From the NCBI GenBank assembly GCA_963854735.1, contig OY978100.1, positions 1,302,001 to 1,366,000 of the forward strand: a stretch of 64,000 nt of DNA, written 5' to 3'. Source of the DNA: Marvania coccoides. Lineage: Eukaryota; Chlorophyta; Trebouxiophyceae; Chlorellales; Chlorellaceae. Shown here one piece after another: positions 22,601 to 33,305 of this stretch. The position numbers and the translations under genes were made by a program. Each line of letters begins with the position of its first letter. Position 1 is the first letter of the stretch. The notes beneath the pieces were generated by a model. The model saw only the letters and a program-made list of their open reading frames with translations, did not search any database and had not been told where the DNA came from.

Positions 22601-23293
22601 TGCCACTCACCCTGCCACAGTAAGGCGGGGTACCCCCTTCCATCCGTGGGATCAACCTCAGGTACTGGGGGCGTACGGATACAGCATTACGCCGATACCG
22701 CACCGTCGCCCACAATGTAAGGCTGCTCTGGCCCCTGCCTTCCTGAGTCCCCCAACGGCGCGACCGACATGAATAAAAGAAAGGGAGGGGGGGAAATGGG
22801 GGGAAAGCAGGACTCTCCGGACGCCAAGCGGCCCGTCCGGTTGAGTGACCGCTGTAGATGGGAGGGGTGCTGGGCGGGCCAGCATTGCCCAAGCGCGAAC
22901 CACAAACCGGACGGGCCGTTTGTCGTCCGGAGAGGGCGGTATCTCACCTTTTCCATTCATGTCGGTCGCGCCGTTGGGGGACTCAGGAAGGCAGGGGCCA
23001 GAGCCTTACGCTGTGGGCGACGGTGCGGTTCCGGCGAGTGCAGTATCCGTACGTCCACAGTACCTGGGGTAGATCCCACCGGTGGAAGGGGGTACTCCGC
23101 CTTACTGTGGCGGGGTGAGCGGCACGTCACCTTGCAGGTCTCTATAAGAGCACCTTCTGTAGGAGACGTTACAACGATACGTTAAACCTTGTAAACCTTG
23201 TAAACCTTGTAAACCTTGTAAACCTTGTAAACCTTGTAAACCTTGTAAACCTTGTAAACCCGGTGTGGGGTTCGCGCTTGGGCAATGCTGGCC
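22601..23293. mobile_element. Palindromic SINE-like element (two head-to-head copies)
   Basis: The left arm (about 22601-22842) is the reverse complement of the right arm (about 22905-23125) at roughly 90% by eye, around a 62-nt loop. The right arm continues into a 3' end shared with 60240-60436 (CTTGCAGGTCTCTATAAGAG to TAGGAGACGT) and a 9-nt tandem tail at 23184-23260. A 25-nt segment of the loop (22877-22901) reappears exactly as its reverse complement at 23269-23293, just after the tail. The left copy lacks the tail. No protein is encoded; short frames inside are not real genes. Confidence 0.7.
23184..23260. repeat. Tandem AAACCTTGT repeat (about 8.5 units)
   Basis: A perfect 9-nt repeat directly after the conserved 3' end of the SINE-like element, at the place of a retroposon tail. 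Confidence 0.97.
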
Positions 23294-24009
23294 GAAAAGC
23301 AGAAAGTCAAGTGCTAAAAAGAAAGAAGGGCTTCGTTACCCCCCCGTTACTGAAGAAATTGTTTTAATACGTATAGTAGAGAGGTCTTAAAGTTCTAAAA
23401 TCTTAAAATAATTGAGTGTTGTTGTTGTGGGTGGTGTGCGTGAGGTTTTAAAAAGTTGCCCTGGCCGGGCCTTAATTGTTCCCCCTCCCCCCGTCCCAAT
23501 GCACTTGATTGCATATCACCCCGCCCTATTATGCAGAACAAGTCTGCTCTTCGCTCTAGATGATAATAAATCCACGCCAGTGTGAAGCCCTCTTATGCTC
23601 GATATGAGCGAATGGCCACTCCCTGCAAATTTAACTATACTGCAAAAAATATCTGCATTCAATTCGTCAGCTTGGTCGAGCTTGATTAATAAGCAAACCC
23701 CAGCGGCTGGGAATTGCGGCTATTCGACAAAAAATATACAATTGTTGACCCTGAACGTGACACGGCAATAAGGACCATGCCTGTGTGTCCCCAGCCCCAC
23801 CCAACCAAAAGTGGAGGGGGCATAGTAGCCCATCATCCACAAGCTAAACATGACTGTTTAATTCAAATATTATAAACTCCAATTGATTGCAACCGAGGCT
23901 GTAAGCATCTTTAGGTGAGGCAACGTTGTTAACTGCCCTCTGGAAATAGCAATATTAATGCTGCTGCACAAGGGTCTGAAATGGCGATGTGCTCTTCTCC
24001 GCAGTCAAA
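23294..24009. other. Spacer before secreted gene D
   Basis: AT-rich, with no supported gene. A pyrimidine tract ending in ccgcag lies 5 nt before the ATG of gene D, a probable 5'-UTR splice acceptor. Confidence 0.4.
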
Positions 24010-24613
24010 ATGAAGGCCGCGTCCATCGTCTGCCTAATTGCTTTGGTGCTGCAAGTGCACCAGGCGGCTGCTGGCCACATATACGAATTTAAACCAGTCC
24101 CGCAGCGCCGTCCCCCTCTCCGCGTTATCCGCATCACCCCTAGGGCGGTCTCTCTTCCTAAAGGCCCCGTGGGATCTTCCATGGTCAAGATCAGCAGCAA
24201 AGCCTACGCGATGACCACCACAGTGACCATCACCGGCTTTGGTTCCGCCAAGGTTGCCCTGAAGAACACCTGCAACGCTGACAAGAAAAACCCTATCTTC
24301 ATTGATTTTGTGCCCAACAGCAAGAATACAGTTGTCCGCGGTAGGTCAACAATTCGTGTTTGCTCAACGCATTCATGCTCAATGTTATTCCCGACATACT
24401 ATTGTTCTGCTGCTGTTGAAAAAAAACCACGTCGTGCCAATTGCAGGAACGGTCAAAGTTGCATTTAAACAGTTCATTTCCCTGAAACGTGGGGTTGTGT
24501 TCAAGAAGAATGCCAGATGCGATGTTTTTGCTTCCCTCAGCGGCGTGAACTTCCGCGGAGTGCGACAGAGGATTCTCTACAAGCCATCAGCTCCCAGTGG
24601 ACCTATTGGATAA
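24010..24613 (+). CDS. Small secreted basic protein, tandem family member D
   Basis: Exons 24010-24340 and 24447-24613 give 165 aa. Residues 1 to about 22 (MKAASIVCLIALVLQVHQAAAG) are a signal peptide. Shared family blocks are ITPRAVSLPKG, TTTVTITGFGSAKVAL, NTCNADKKNP, VAFKQFISLKRGVVFKK, ARCDVF and a terminal SAPSGPIG. It keeps the phase-1 middle intron of B and C but lacks their last intron, the reverse of member A. It is basic and Lys/Arg-rich. No recognised domain. Confidence 0.85.
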
Positions 24614-25333
24614 GCGATTGAGACATTTCGGAGCTGGAACAGCCGGTCCTTGATGCATTTTGTTTATCATGATTATGATTTGAGAATTCCCACGACCACC
24701 CCGCCGCTTTTAATTTACTTTCTGCTGCATGTGGAACAATCCACCCCCCATCTCTGCCGAATAAATAAATCGTCTGCTCCTATCTGATTATTACTGATGA
24801 AAGAATTTTTAAAATAAATTACAGCTTGTTGTCGCCAATTGTTCTTAGCAGCGTGCTTTTTGTCTCCTTCTGCATTGTTTACTCTCTAGGTCTTCCCGAG
24901 ATATAGATGACACTCATAATTTAAACTACTCAATTAGTAAACTTAGACGCAATATAACCGAAGAGCACATACCAGCAGTACTTCCTTCGGGCGACGGCGC
25001 TCTGCTGAATCCGTATCTTGGCGTCCAGTGCAAGCCCCTGATGATTTTAATGGTATAGTGTCAGTGGATTATTCTAATGCCATTCATGAGATATTCTTCG
25101 ATCTCAACCTAACTTGGCTCGCGAGGCAAGCTGCAAATAAAATATATACATTAGGCGGCGGGATGGGAATTTACAAATACACTAGATTTTAACGACCCTT
25201 TTTACAAATCGTGTATCATCCTTGGAACACTGTCTTTCTTATTTCACCTTCAAGATATAAGAAGCAGAGTTTCAACCAAGATGTATTTCGCTTTGATTGC
25301 GATTCGATTTGAAATCTAATCAAAAAAAATAAA
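24614..25333. other. Intergenic region, secreted gene D to amino-acid transporter
   Basis: AT-rich. A small dispersed-repeat fragment (ggcggcgggatgggaatt) lies at 25154-25171. No gene supported. Confidence 0.4.
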
Positions 25334-27137
25334 ATGGAAACCCGTGGCAAGGGCGACACACTGCGGCAGCCATTGCTTCAGACTCCCGCCGAAAATCCTC
25401 TCGAGCCGATCAGCGATGGCCGTCCGGGTGCTCACCCCCCTGCGCCTGAAGCTGCGGAGGTCTGCATCGCTGGCCTCAGCAACCATCCTCAGGTGCTCTT
25501 CCCTGGCAACACCGTTGCATTCAGCGTGATCCTGCTGGGGAAGGCCATTGTGGGCGCCGGCGCTGCCGCGCTGCCGACAGCGTTTGCCCGCTTGGGCGCC
25601 CTCACATCCATTCTCTTTCTCCTGGGCATAGGTAAAGTAAAACTACCAAACAATAAGACAACATTAAAGCTGCCTTATTTCAAGCTGCGGTTTGCCTGTT
25701 TTTTCGCAACCCTGCCGTGGTTTGTTTGCTTGTTTGTACGGGTTTTACCTTCTGACGCTAATTTTCTTGAGAATTTTCCTCACCTACTGCAGCGTTCATG
25801 ACGCACTTCAGCTTGGAGGCGCTGACCATGGGCATAGTGGCGTCCGGCCACTCAAACTACCCCGCGGCGGTCAGAGCTCTCATGGGTCGCCCTGCAGCCG
25901 CGTTCCTGGAGCTCTGCCTGGTCCTGCGCTGCGCGGGACTGATGATCGTCTACATTGTGATCGCCGCTGACATCCTGGCGGGGTCTGCAGCGCTGCCGGG
26001 CCTGCTGTGCGAGTTCAGCGGGGGGGAGGGGTGGTGCAGCGACCGCCACCTGGTGGCGGCGGCGCTGTGCGTCGCGGTTTTGGCGCCGCTGGTGAGCGCC
26101 CGTCGGCTGTCTTCCGCCAAGTGGACCTCCTTCATTGGGCTGGCCGCAGTCTGCGTGTGGGCAGCGGTCACCGTTGCTCTCGCGATTATAGCTGGAATGA
26201 AAGGATTAGCGCACCCGCTGGCGTGGCTGCCCGACGCAGAGGCGCTTGGCGGAGGCACAGTCGCCTCTCAGGTCACCGTAGCCCTGGCCACGCTGCCGGT
26301 GATCGCCACCGCCTTCACCTGCCAGATGACGATCGCCTTCATCGTGGGGGAGCTGCAGGACTTCAGCCCCTTCAAAATGTCAATGGTATCGGCGGCGGCG
26401 GTGGCGCTGTGCACGCTGGCCGTGTTTCTGCCGGTGGGGCTGGGGTCGTGCATTGTATTTGGCAGCCGGGTGCCTGCGGACGTGCTGGAAGACTTCAACA
26501 CCAAGTGAGATAGATTTGGTAGCTGCTGTTTATTTTATTTTTCAAATAATTTCTACACAGCAGAAACTGACGTTTGTGTTACTATTGGTACTTTGCCAGG
26601 GGCTTGTCGCACATCGTCGGCGCCGCAGCTGCTACCTCGCTGGGTTCTGCGGTGCGTCTCGGGTTCTTGCTTTCTATTCTAGCCAATTTCCCCATGCAAG
26701 TGCTGCCGTATCGCCAGTCGCTGCAAAGGCTGACGCTGGGGGACGAGCGGGAGTTTTCTGGAGTGGGGTTCTACGTCGTGACCTACTTCAGCCTCGTTCT
26801 GTTCTACTTTGTTGCGATGGCTGCCCGTTCTATCTGGGTGAGTAGAGTTCCACGCCTAGCCTACCTGCTTTCTTATAATTTATTTCTCCTGTTGTGTCAG
26901 ATATTTTTCACATGCCGTATGCCCCCCGCTGTGCTGCAGGTGCCCATTCAATTGGTGGGCGCAACCGCTGGCGCTGCCATTGCATTTTTCTACCCTGCTG
27001 GCGTCTCCCTGGCCGTGCTGCGGCTGGACGGGACCACCGCTGGGCATGGCTACTGGCGGTGGAATTCCTGGGGTTTGCTGGCTGTGGGAGCGGTGCAAGT
27101 CGTCACCGGAATTGGAGCAATTTTGTTGCACAAGTGA
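25334..27137 (+). CDS. Amino-acid transporter, AAAP (SLC32/36/38-like) family
   Basis: Exons 25334-25631, 25793-26504, 26600-26837 and 26940-27137 give 481 aa with about 10-11 hydrophobic helices. The family entry motif is in the first exon: NTVAFSVILLGKAIVGAGAAALP, the glycine-rich helix 1 of AAAP transporters. Later helices include VYIVIAADILAGS, TAFTCQMTIAFIVGEL and VQVVTGIGAILL. It probably moves neutral or other amino acids across the vacuolar or plasma membrane; the substrate cannot be told. The last intron (102 nt) is divisible by three and stop-free, so unspliced RNA would insert 34 residues (VSRVPRLAYLL onward). Confidence 0.88.
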
Positions 27138-27417
27138 AATTACGTGTAGAAAGACGGCCGGCCCTTTGATATATTAAATATAGTAGCTGGCTTTGCCACG
27201 GTCGTTCGTGCATTTATGGGTTTTGATTCGGCTGATATGTACATAAGGCGCAGCAGTACACCACTTTTGCATGAGTATAGTGCATGCTTGTGCATCGAAT
27301 GGGCTTGAGTGTTCCTCCCATCACACCCCTCCCCCCCCGCCCACCCAATGTCCTCCCAATGAATCATTTTGAACATGAAATACTTTCTACTCTTAATTCG
27401 ACTGATCTATATAAAAT

Positions 27418-28629
27418 TTAATACACGCAGTTTTTGATGGATTCTTTCGCTGCAGCCACTGCTTGCGGCCGGACTCCACAGGCTTCAGCTATCGCCCAAC
27501 AAAGCACCTCCTCGGCGCTGCTACCTCTTTTACGCTTAAGCAGGCCCTTCTCCTCATATTCACCGACCAGCGACTCTAACTCCACGGGAAATATCTTCTG
27601 CACGGCCGCGTGCAAAACCGTTGCAGCCAAGTTCTGAAACCGAATTCGAACGTACATTTCCACGCTGATGTTGGCAGCCCGCGCAACGTGCAGTGCTTCC
27701 GCTTCGATGCTGCGCCGCCTGGGGTGCTCGCACAGCGGCGGCACCGCGCCAACCACCTTGGAAATGACGATGGCAGTGAGGTCCAGCGCTTCACCGACAT
27801 TCTTTCTTTTTCTCTCATTCTCTGGTAGAAAGAGCTCCATGCCCCGCACCGCGAGGGGGTCTGCTGCCAGGACCTTCTCGGCCTTGAACCCCCAGTAATG
27901 ATACTCCCATTTTTCTCCTATTAAATCTCCGAGGTCGGCTTGCTCAATGGAATTTCGCAGCAGCTCTTGCCGCACCGCCTCAAAGTCGGGGAAAACCCAA
28001 GAAGGGCTGGTTTGCAACAGCTGCACCGCCTCCCTGACGTCGTGCTCATTTTTGCCTGCTCTGCAAGGATTCAAAGGGTAGGGAGGAAACCAATATAAAC
28101 TAATGAGTTCTTTTTCCTTTTAATAACGGAGTTAATGATTGAGCGACTTTTGAGGAGATAATCACTTGATTTCGTAAAGCCAGGCACTGATCGTTGCCAG
28201 GGGTGGTTGGAAGAGGAGGGGCGGAAAATCCAACACCATTTTCACGACGTCGAGCTCAGGCATTTCGTGCTTTAGGTCGAGCAGCCTCTGCATCACCGCT
28301 TCAGGGTCTTCAACCAGCGCTGCGCAGAACTCTGCATTGCACTGCGCGACCTGCAATTTATCCAAACCAGGGAGTATTCGGAACAATAGCTGGAGTTTCG
28401 TTTCCACGGCAGCGGTGTCTTCATTCAGGCGCGCTGCAACTTTTTCGCATGGAAATGCTAGCAGCGCGTTTAACGGCTGGCGTAAGTCTTCGAACGGCCC
28501 ATTCCCATCCTGGAACGCTTGCAATGAGCTGAGAACTGAGATACGATGGCTGAGAAAGTTTGGGCGGCGACAGTTATGGTGTAGACACAATGGTCCAGAA
28601 GAAACGCCATGCTTTGGGAAAGTCATCAT
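27418..28629 (-). CDS. mTERF-like helical repeat protein (probable organelle protein)
   Basis: Exons 28629-28166 and 28060-27418 give 368 aa. Repeated units of the type LL..LP.LD...V and MPELDVVKMVLDFPPLLFQP are characteristic of mTERF repeats, which bind nucleic acid in mitochondria and plastids. The N-terminus (MMTFPKHGVSSGPLCLHHNCRRP) is basic and could target an organelle. The C-terminal third (SAEEVLCWAIAEACGVRP) is less typical, so the family call is moderate. It is convergent with the amino-acid transporter and divergent from the DJ-1 gene (371 nt). Confidence 0.6.
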
Positions 28630-29000
28630 TTAGAAATATGGAATAGCGTACGAAGTATTTAAATCCTTGAACTTTGAATTAATTAACTGATTTGAGGTTG
28701 CCTGCAAATGCATCTTAAAATTTCGGAAAAGATCAGCACTGCTGCACCCATCTACAAATTATTTTAACATGCGATAAAAAATAGTTCTGGCTATTGAAAT
28801 CGAAATCAAATTTAATGTTGGGTGGTCAACTGCAGTTTATTATTTTTATGATGCAAATTTTGTGCATTTGCAGGCAATTAAAAGCTTAACCCCAATAGAA
28901 AATAAACTTTTTATCTGAAGTGCCCATCCTGCAGGCCATAAACTGTCGGATTTTGTCCTTCGGAAGAACTGTCTCACTTCGATTTCGATCACCCAACAAA
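28630..29000. other. Divergent intergenic region, mTERF-like / DJ-1
   Basis: A 371-nt AT-rich spacer presumed to contain both promoters. No motif assigned. Confidence 0.4.
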
Positions 29001-29693
29001 ATGACCAAAATTTTGCTTTTGGTGGGCGACTACGTCGAGGACTACGAGGCCATGGTGCCATTCCAGACTCTCCTGACCCTTGGCATCGATGTGGACGCAG
29101 TGTGCCCTGGGAAAAAGGCAGGAGACAAAGTGAAGACCGCCGTTCACGACTTTGAAGGCGGTCAAACATACAGCGAAAAGCCTGGGCACAACTTTGCCAT
29201 CAACAATGACTTTGACACCCTCCAGCTGGATGACTACGCCGGAATCGTCATTCCTGGGTGGGTAATTGCCCCGCATTTTGCCCCGCTGGTGTTATTCTAA
29301 TTACTATACTATAACGCTTTCTTCCTCAAATTCTGACGCTGAGCATCCTATTTTCTGAATTGATGCTGCAGCGGTCGCGCCCCCGAGTACCTCCGCCTGA
29401 ACCCGCGCGTTCTGGAGGTCGTGAAGCATTTTGCCGACACCCAGAAACCGATCGCGTCGATCTGCCACGGCGCGCAATTGCTGTCGGCCGCTGACGTCCT
29501 CGTGTCCAGGAAGCTGACCGCCTACCCTGCCTGCGGGCCGGAGGTGACTGCTGCTGGGGGGTGCATGGTGGACGTCGGTGCTGACGGTGTGGTGATCGAA
29601 GGAAATTTAATCAGCGGCGCTGCATGGCCCAGCCATCCCAAGGTCATGGCGGCGTTCATCGAGGCTCTGGGATACGCGATCGTCAAAAAATGA
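29001..29693 (+). CDS. DJ-1/PfpI family protein (DJ1D/glyoxalase III-like), single domain
   Basis: Exons 29001-29257 and 29372-29693 give 192 aa. The fold is visible from [21 protein letters not shown], with the Glu of DYVEDYE, to the nucleophile elbow [10 protein letters not shown], whose Cys is the catalytic residue of DJ-1/PfpI enzymes. [11 protein letters not shown] and VCPGKKAGD resemble plant DJ1D proteins, which convert glyoxals to hydroxy acids. Plant DJ1D proteins have two such domains in tandem; here there is one. The first ATG after an untranslated leader (acccaacaaa) was used. Confidence 0.9.
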
Positions 29694-29810
29694 GGGCGCA
29701 AAGGATAGTTTACATGTAGAAACCGCGAAGAACGTCAAAATCATGATGCACGTCAGAAAAAGTAAAAAGTCAGAAGGAAAAAGGGGTCAATAGTGGTTTA
29801 AGTGGGGTAT

Positions 29811-30130
29811 TCAGTACTCGTGGGCGGGCTGCTGGGTGGGCAGCAGGCCAAAGCGCCTCTTGCAGGTCACCCGCTCCCTTGAGAATTTGTCATCGGGGGA
29901 GAAGCGGGCGGGGTGGGCAGAGTGGGTGGGGGTGCCCTCAGGGGAGACCTTCTGCGGGGATGAAAACATCTTGGAAATATTAATCGATTGCGCTCTCACC
30001 GATTGAAGAATACACTTGACACAGTGGGGGGAAAAACTGATGCATGCGATTATTATATTATTATACTGTTGCGCACCTTGAGGGTATACACCCGATCCCC
30101 CTTCTCATTCTCATAATACATCAAGTACAT
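29811..30130 (-). CDS. NOP10: H/ACA snoRNP subunit NOP10
   Basis: Exons 30130-30077 and 29951-29811 give 64 aa, the usual length of NOP10. It begins [18 protein letters not shown] and contains the invariant core [19 protein letters not shown] followed by [11 protein letters not shown]10 is a core protein of H/ACA snoRNPs, which pseudouridylate rRNA, and binds the Cbf5/dyskerin subunit. The 54-nt first exon joins in phase 0. The 3' ends of DJ-1 and NOP10 converge with only 117 nt between stop codons. Confidence 0.96.
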
Positions 30131-30626
30131 CTCGTTTTTGTTTAAATCGGAGTGCGGCGAATAGTGCGGCGAATTGCGGCGAATTAAATCGGGGTGCGGA
30201 GAATTTATATATTATGCTTTGTCTCCTCTCTTCTGTAGTGGCTGCGTGTTTTTTTACTAACTTTTACTAATAAAACTGTTTAGATTTAAAATTGCAGACC
30301 GCCTCTCATGACAGAGTTTCTTCAGATGGGCCATGGCCCCCCAAAATAACCTTTCGTATGGAGCCACCAGCCACCCCCAGAGAAAGCGCGGTGAATTCAG
30401 CTGGATCCCAACGTCAATATTTAGAAGGGAGCCGCACACCGGCCCATTAGCCGTTAATGGATCCACTCAAAACCTCCGCCGCCACTGCTCTTCTTCTCAT
30501 ACAGTCATCACGGATGCAATCGTTGATACATGGGCGGAAATACATCGTTTCTTAGGCGTCAAATTAATTATAAATGAAAATAAATTAGTACACTCGTGTC
30601 AACCCTTTTCTTATCCAAAAAATAAG
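30131..30626. other. Intergenic region between NOP10 and the vacuolar sorting receptor
   Basis: A short direct reiteration of GTGCGGCGAAT(T/A) and AATCGGGGTGCGG appears at 30150-30200. A minus frame at 30257-30466 has no similarity and is not called. Confidence 0.4.
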
Positions 30627-32881
30627 TCACACCCCATCGCCATTTCTCTGAGACAGCAACCCCCTGACCTCCCCACCACCACTAGCAGGGTCGCTATCCC
30701 CCAGCGGCATGTACTGCGCCATTATCGCGCGCACCTCCGCCTGCATCAGCCCCCGCATGTACAGCCGGTACGCCAGGAACCCTCCCGCCGCCACTGCCGC
30801 CGTCAGCACCACAGAAATGGCCACAATGACGCCAGCGCTGACGCCCCCTGAGCCCCCTCCAGGCTCCGCGTGACACACCCCGTACTCCAAGTCGCAGTAG
30901 TCCAGTTTGCAGCGGGGTTCGCAGGTGACGACCCCCCGCCGCTCCACCGCTGAAAAGCACGCAGGGCAGCTGCAGTTGTGCAGCGGGATCTTGTCCACGG
31001 GCTGTCCGTGAGACAGCGCGTCGCGGTACGCCGGCAGATTGTCGTGGCATGCTGAAAACGTCACTTTTTTGCCCTTAACGGCGGCGTCTGTATGCCAGCA
31101 CCCCCCGTAGGTGTTGGCGCACTCGTCGGGGATGTCCTTCACGCATTCGTACCCCCCAAACTTGTTCTTGCACGCGCACCGCTCGCAAGTGCAGTCGGGG
31201 TCCAGCTGTGAGATGGAGAGGCACTCGTTGATATCTAGACATGTCTCGCTGCCGTCAGCCTCCTTGTGCGAGATAAACCCTTGCCCGCACGTGCAATTGT
31301 ACCCCGAGAACGAGGAAATGCAGGCGGTCTTGCCGTCGGTGCGGGCAGCGCAGTCGGCGTAGCCTTTGGCGCCCACCATGCAGGCATCGTCCACTGCTTT
31401 ATCGCACGCTGGGGGGCGGTTGCCGACCTCAAACCCGGCGCACAGCGCGCGCAGCACCTCCCCCACCGCCAACTTCCCTCGGTACTGCGCCCCGTTGACG
31501 CGCAGCGTGGGCAGGATGAAGACCTCGCCCTCGGCGCCGCCCCCCGCCTGCGCCGCCAATTGCTCCTCCATCACGGTGTGCGGGGTGTTGTCGTCGCGCG
31601 ACCCGATGCAGCGGTGCAGCTCGTCGGGGGAGCTCCACTTCTCGGTGTTCACCAGCTCAAACACCTCCTCTGCACACTCTGCACCGTACTTTTTGGACTC
31701 CATCGTGCACTGCTCCCCAAACCGCGTCACGTACTCCCACCATACCCACGGCCTGCCCGTGGCGTTCGCCAGCCGGTGCACGCACAGCTGCCGCAGGTTC
31801 TCCTGCACCACGTCTGCCCCCGAGTAGCCCTCGTGGATGGAACCGTCGGGATCAGGCACGCAGTACCGCCCGTGGTGGATGCACTGGCTCCTGCACTCCT
31901 CGGAGTCTCGGTACGACTCGGGGCAGGTCCACACGATGTAGTGAGGGGTGAACTTTGTCCACCCAGCAGCATCGAACTCCTTGGCAACGGGGACAAATGC
32001 TTTGATGAAGTCGCGCTGCACGTCGCACACCGGACCGCACTGGTCGTTGGAGTTGGTCCAGAACTCCCACTCCACCTGCTTCTGCCGCGGCAGCGCGTCC
32101 GTCCAGTCCATGGAGACGTAAACTTTGGCAGGGCCGGCTACGGCGCCGCGCAGCAGCGTCTTGAGCGCCTCTCCCGAAGACTTGGTGATGAAGGTGGCGG
32201 GGATGGTGATGTTGCGGAGATAGCGGTAGTTGACCTCGTCGTCGTCGTCGGGAGCCTCCATGGTGGTCATGCGATCGTCGTAAGAAACGATGACGGCGCC
32301 GCGGGCACCCGCCACCTGAGCGTTCCACACCTTTTGCGCAAACTTACAGGCGGTGGTGCCCGATTCGTTGGGCCCCCTGTCTATCAGCATGATGTACGTC
32401 TCCTTGTTGGGGCTGTCCCGGAGGTTGAGCCGCGGGGTGGCAGCGGTGAAGTCCTGGCAGGCGTACCGACAGGCGGGGGAGCAGGTGTAGTCCTGCCCAT
32501 ACTCCTTGTCGATATAAATCAGCTGGCCCCTGCGATAACGGAGGAGAAGGTTGGTGGAAGTGAGAAACGAGCAAGAAGACAGAGGACGGGCTTGGGCGGT
32601 GAAATGTGAAGGATGCTTCGCTCACATGAGGGCGCCGCCGTATTTGGGGGCCCCAAAGTTGGCCAATGCCATGTCGAACCCGCCAGGGTATTTGGTTTTG
32701 GCATCCGGCGGAAATGTGATCTGCAAGAGAAGGAGAGAAAAACCTGTGAGAATGTTGCAAGGAAAAGTTGAGCAGCATGTGGCAAGCTCGTTCGCACCTT
32801 TAACCCTCCCTGCTCAATAACAAAGCGAGCGGAACAACACACCACCACGCTCAAACACAATATCAGGGCCAAAAATCCCAT
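30627..32881 (-). CDS. VSR: Vacuolar sorting receptor (BP80/VSR type)
   Basis: Exons 32881-32798, 32720-32626 and 32529-30627 give 693 aa. VSRs carry soluble hydrolases from the trans-Golgi to the lytic vacuole. Order: signal peptide (MGFLALILCLSVVVCCSA), protease-associated domain (ITFPPDAK to about 160, including ARGAVIVSYDD), a Cys-rich central domain (VEWEFWTNSNDQCGPVCDVQRDF), EGF-like repeats with the calcium-binding DINECL, one transmembrane helix (GVSAGVIVAISVVLTAAVAAGGFLAY) and a short cytosolic tail with the sorting signal YMPL (YxxPhi). Length and architecture match plant VSRs. Confidence 0.97.
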
Positions 32882-33305
32882 CCTGCAAATTTACAGCTTT
32901 GCAAACTACAATGGCTTTAGGAATAAGCTGGAAATAACATTGCAAATCTTGAAAAAAGTGAAAAAACGAGTCTTTATTTTTTTATGATGGCACTGCCGTG
33001 CGGAACGAATCCAATCGAATGACCGCGTTGTAACTGCGAAAACGCTCTGTAAATATCTTGTTATAACACGGTATTATTACACGGCGTTTAATCGTATCGT
33101 AATCTCAGTGAAGCGAGTCTGTCCGTGAAATGAAAAAAAAAACCGACAAAATTAAATCAACGAAAATTTGAAAAAAAGGCTCATATCGATACCATTCATA
33201 CGTAAATGTGGCATTTAAATTTCCCCCGTGCTCTCTTAGTTAGAGAGCCACCACTGCCACGTAAAGGTTCGTTTTCTCATTGCTAAATAGGCGGTGGACA
33301 AGCCC
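32882..33305. other. Intergenic region between VSR and the SOUL gene
   Basis: AT-rich. It holds the VSR promoter side and the 3' end of the SOUL gene. No other feature seen. Confidence 0.4.

Noticed and set aside
22769..23185. Overlapping plus and minus frames of 90-140 codons
   Set aside because: All lie in the palindromic SINE-like element, so similar peptides appear from both arms and both strands.
31266..32609. A 447-codon plus-strand frame
   Set aside because: Antisense of the vacuolar sorting receptor.
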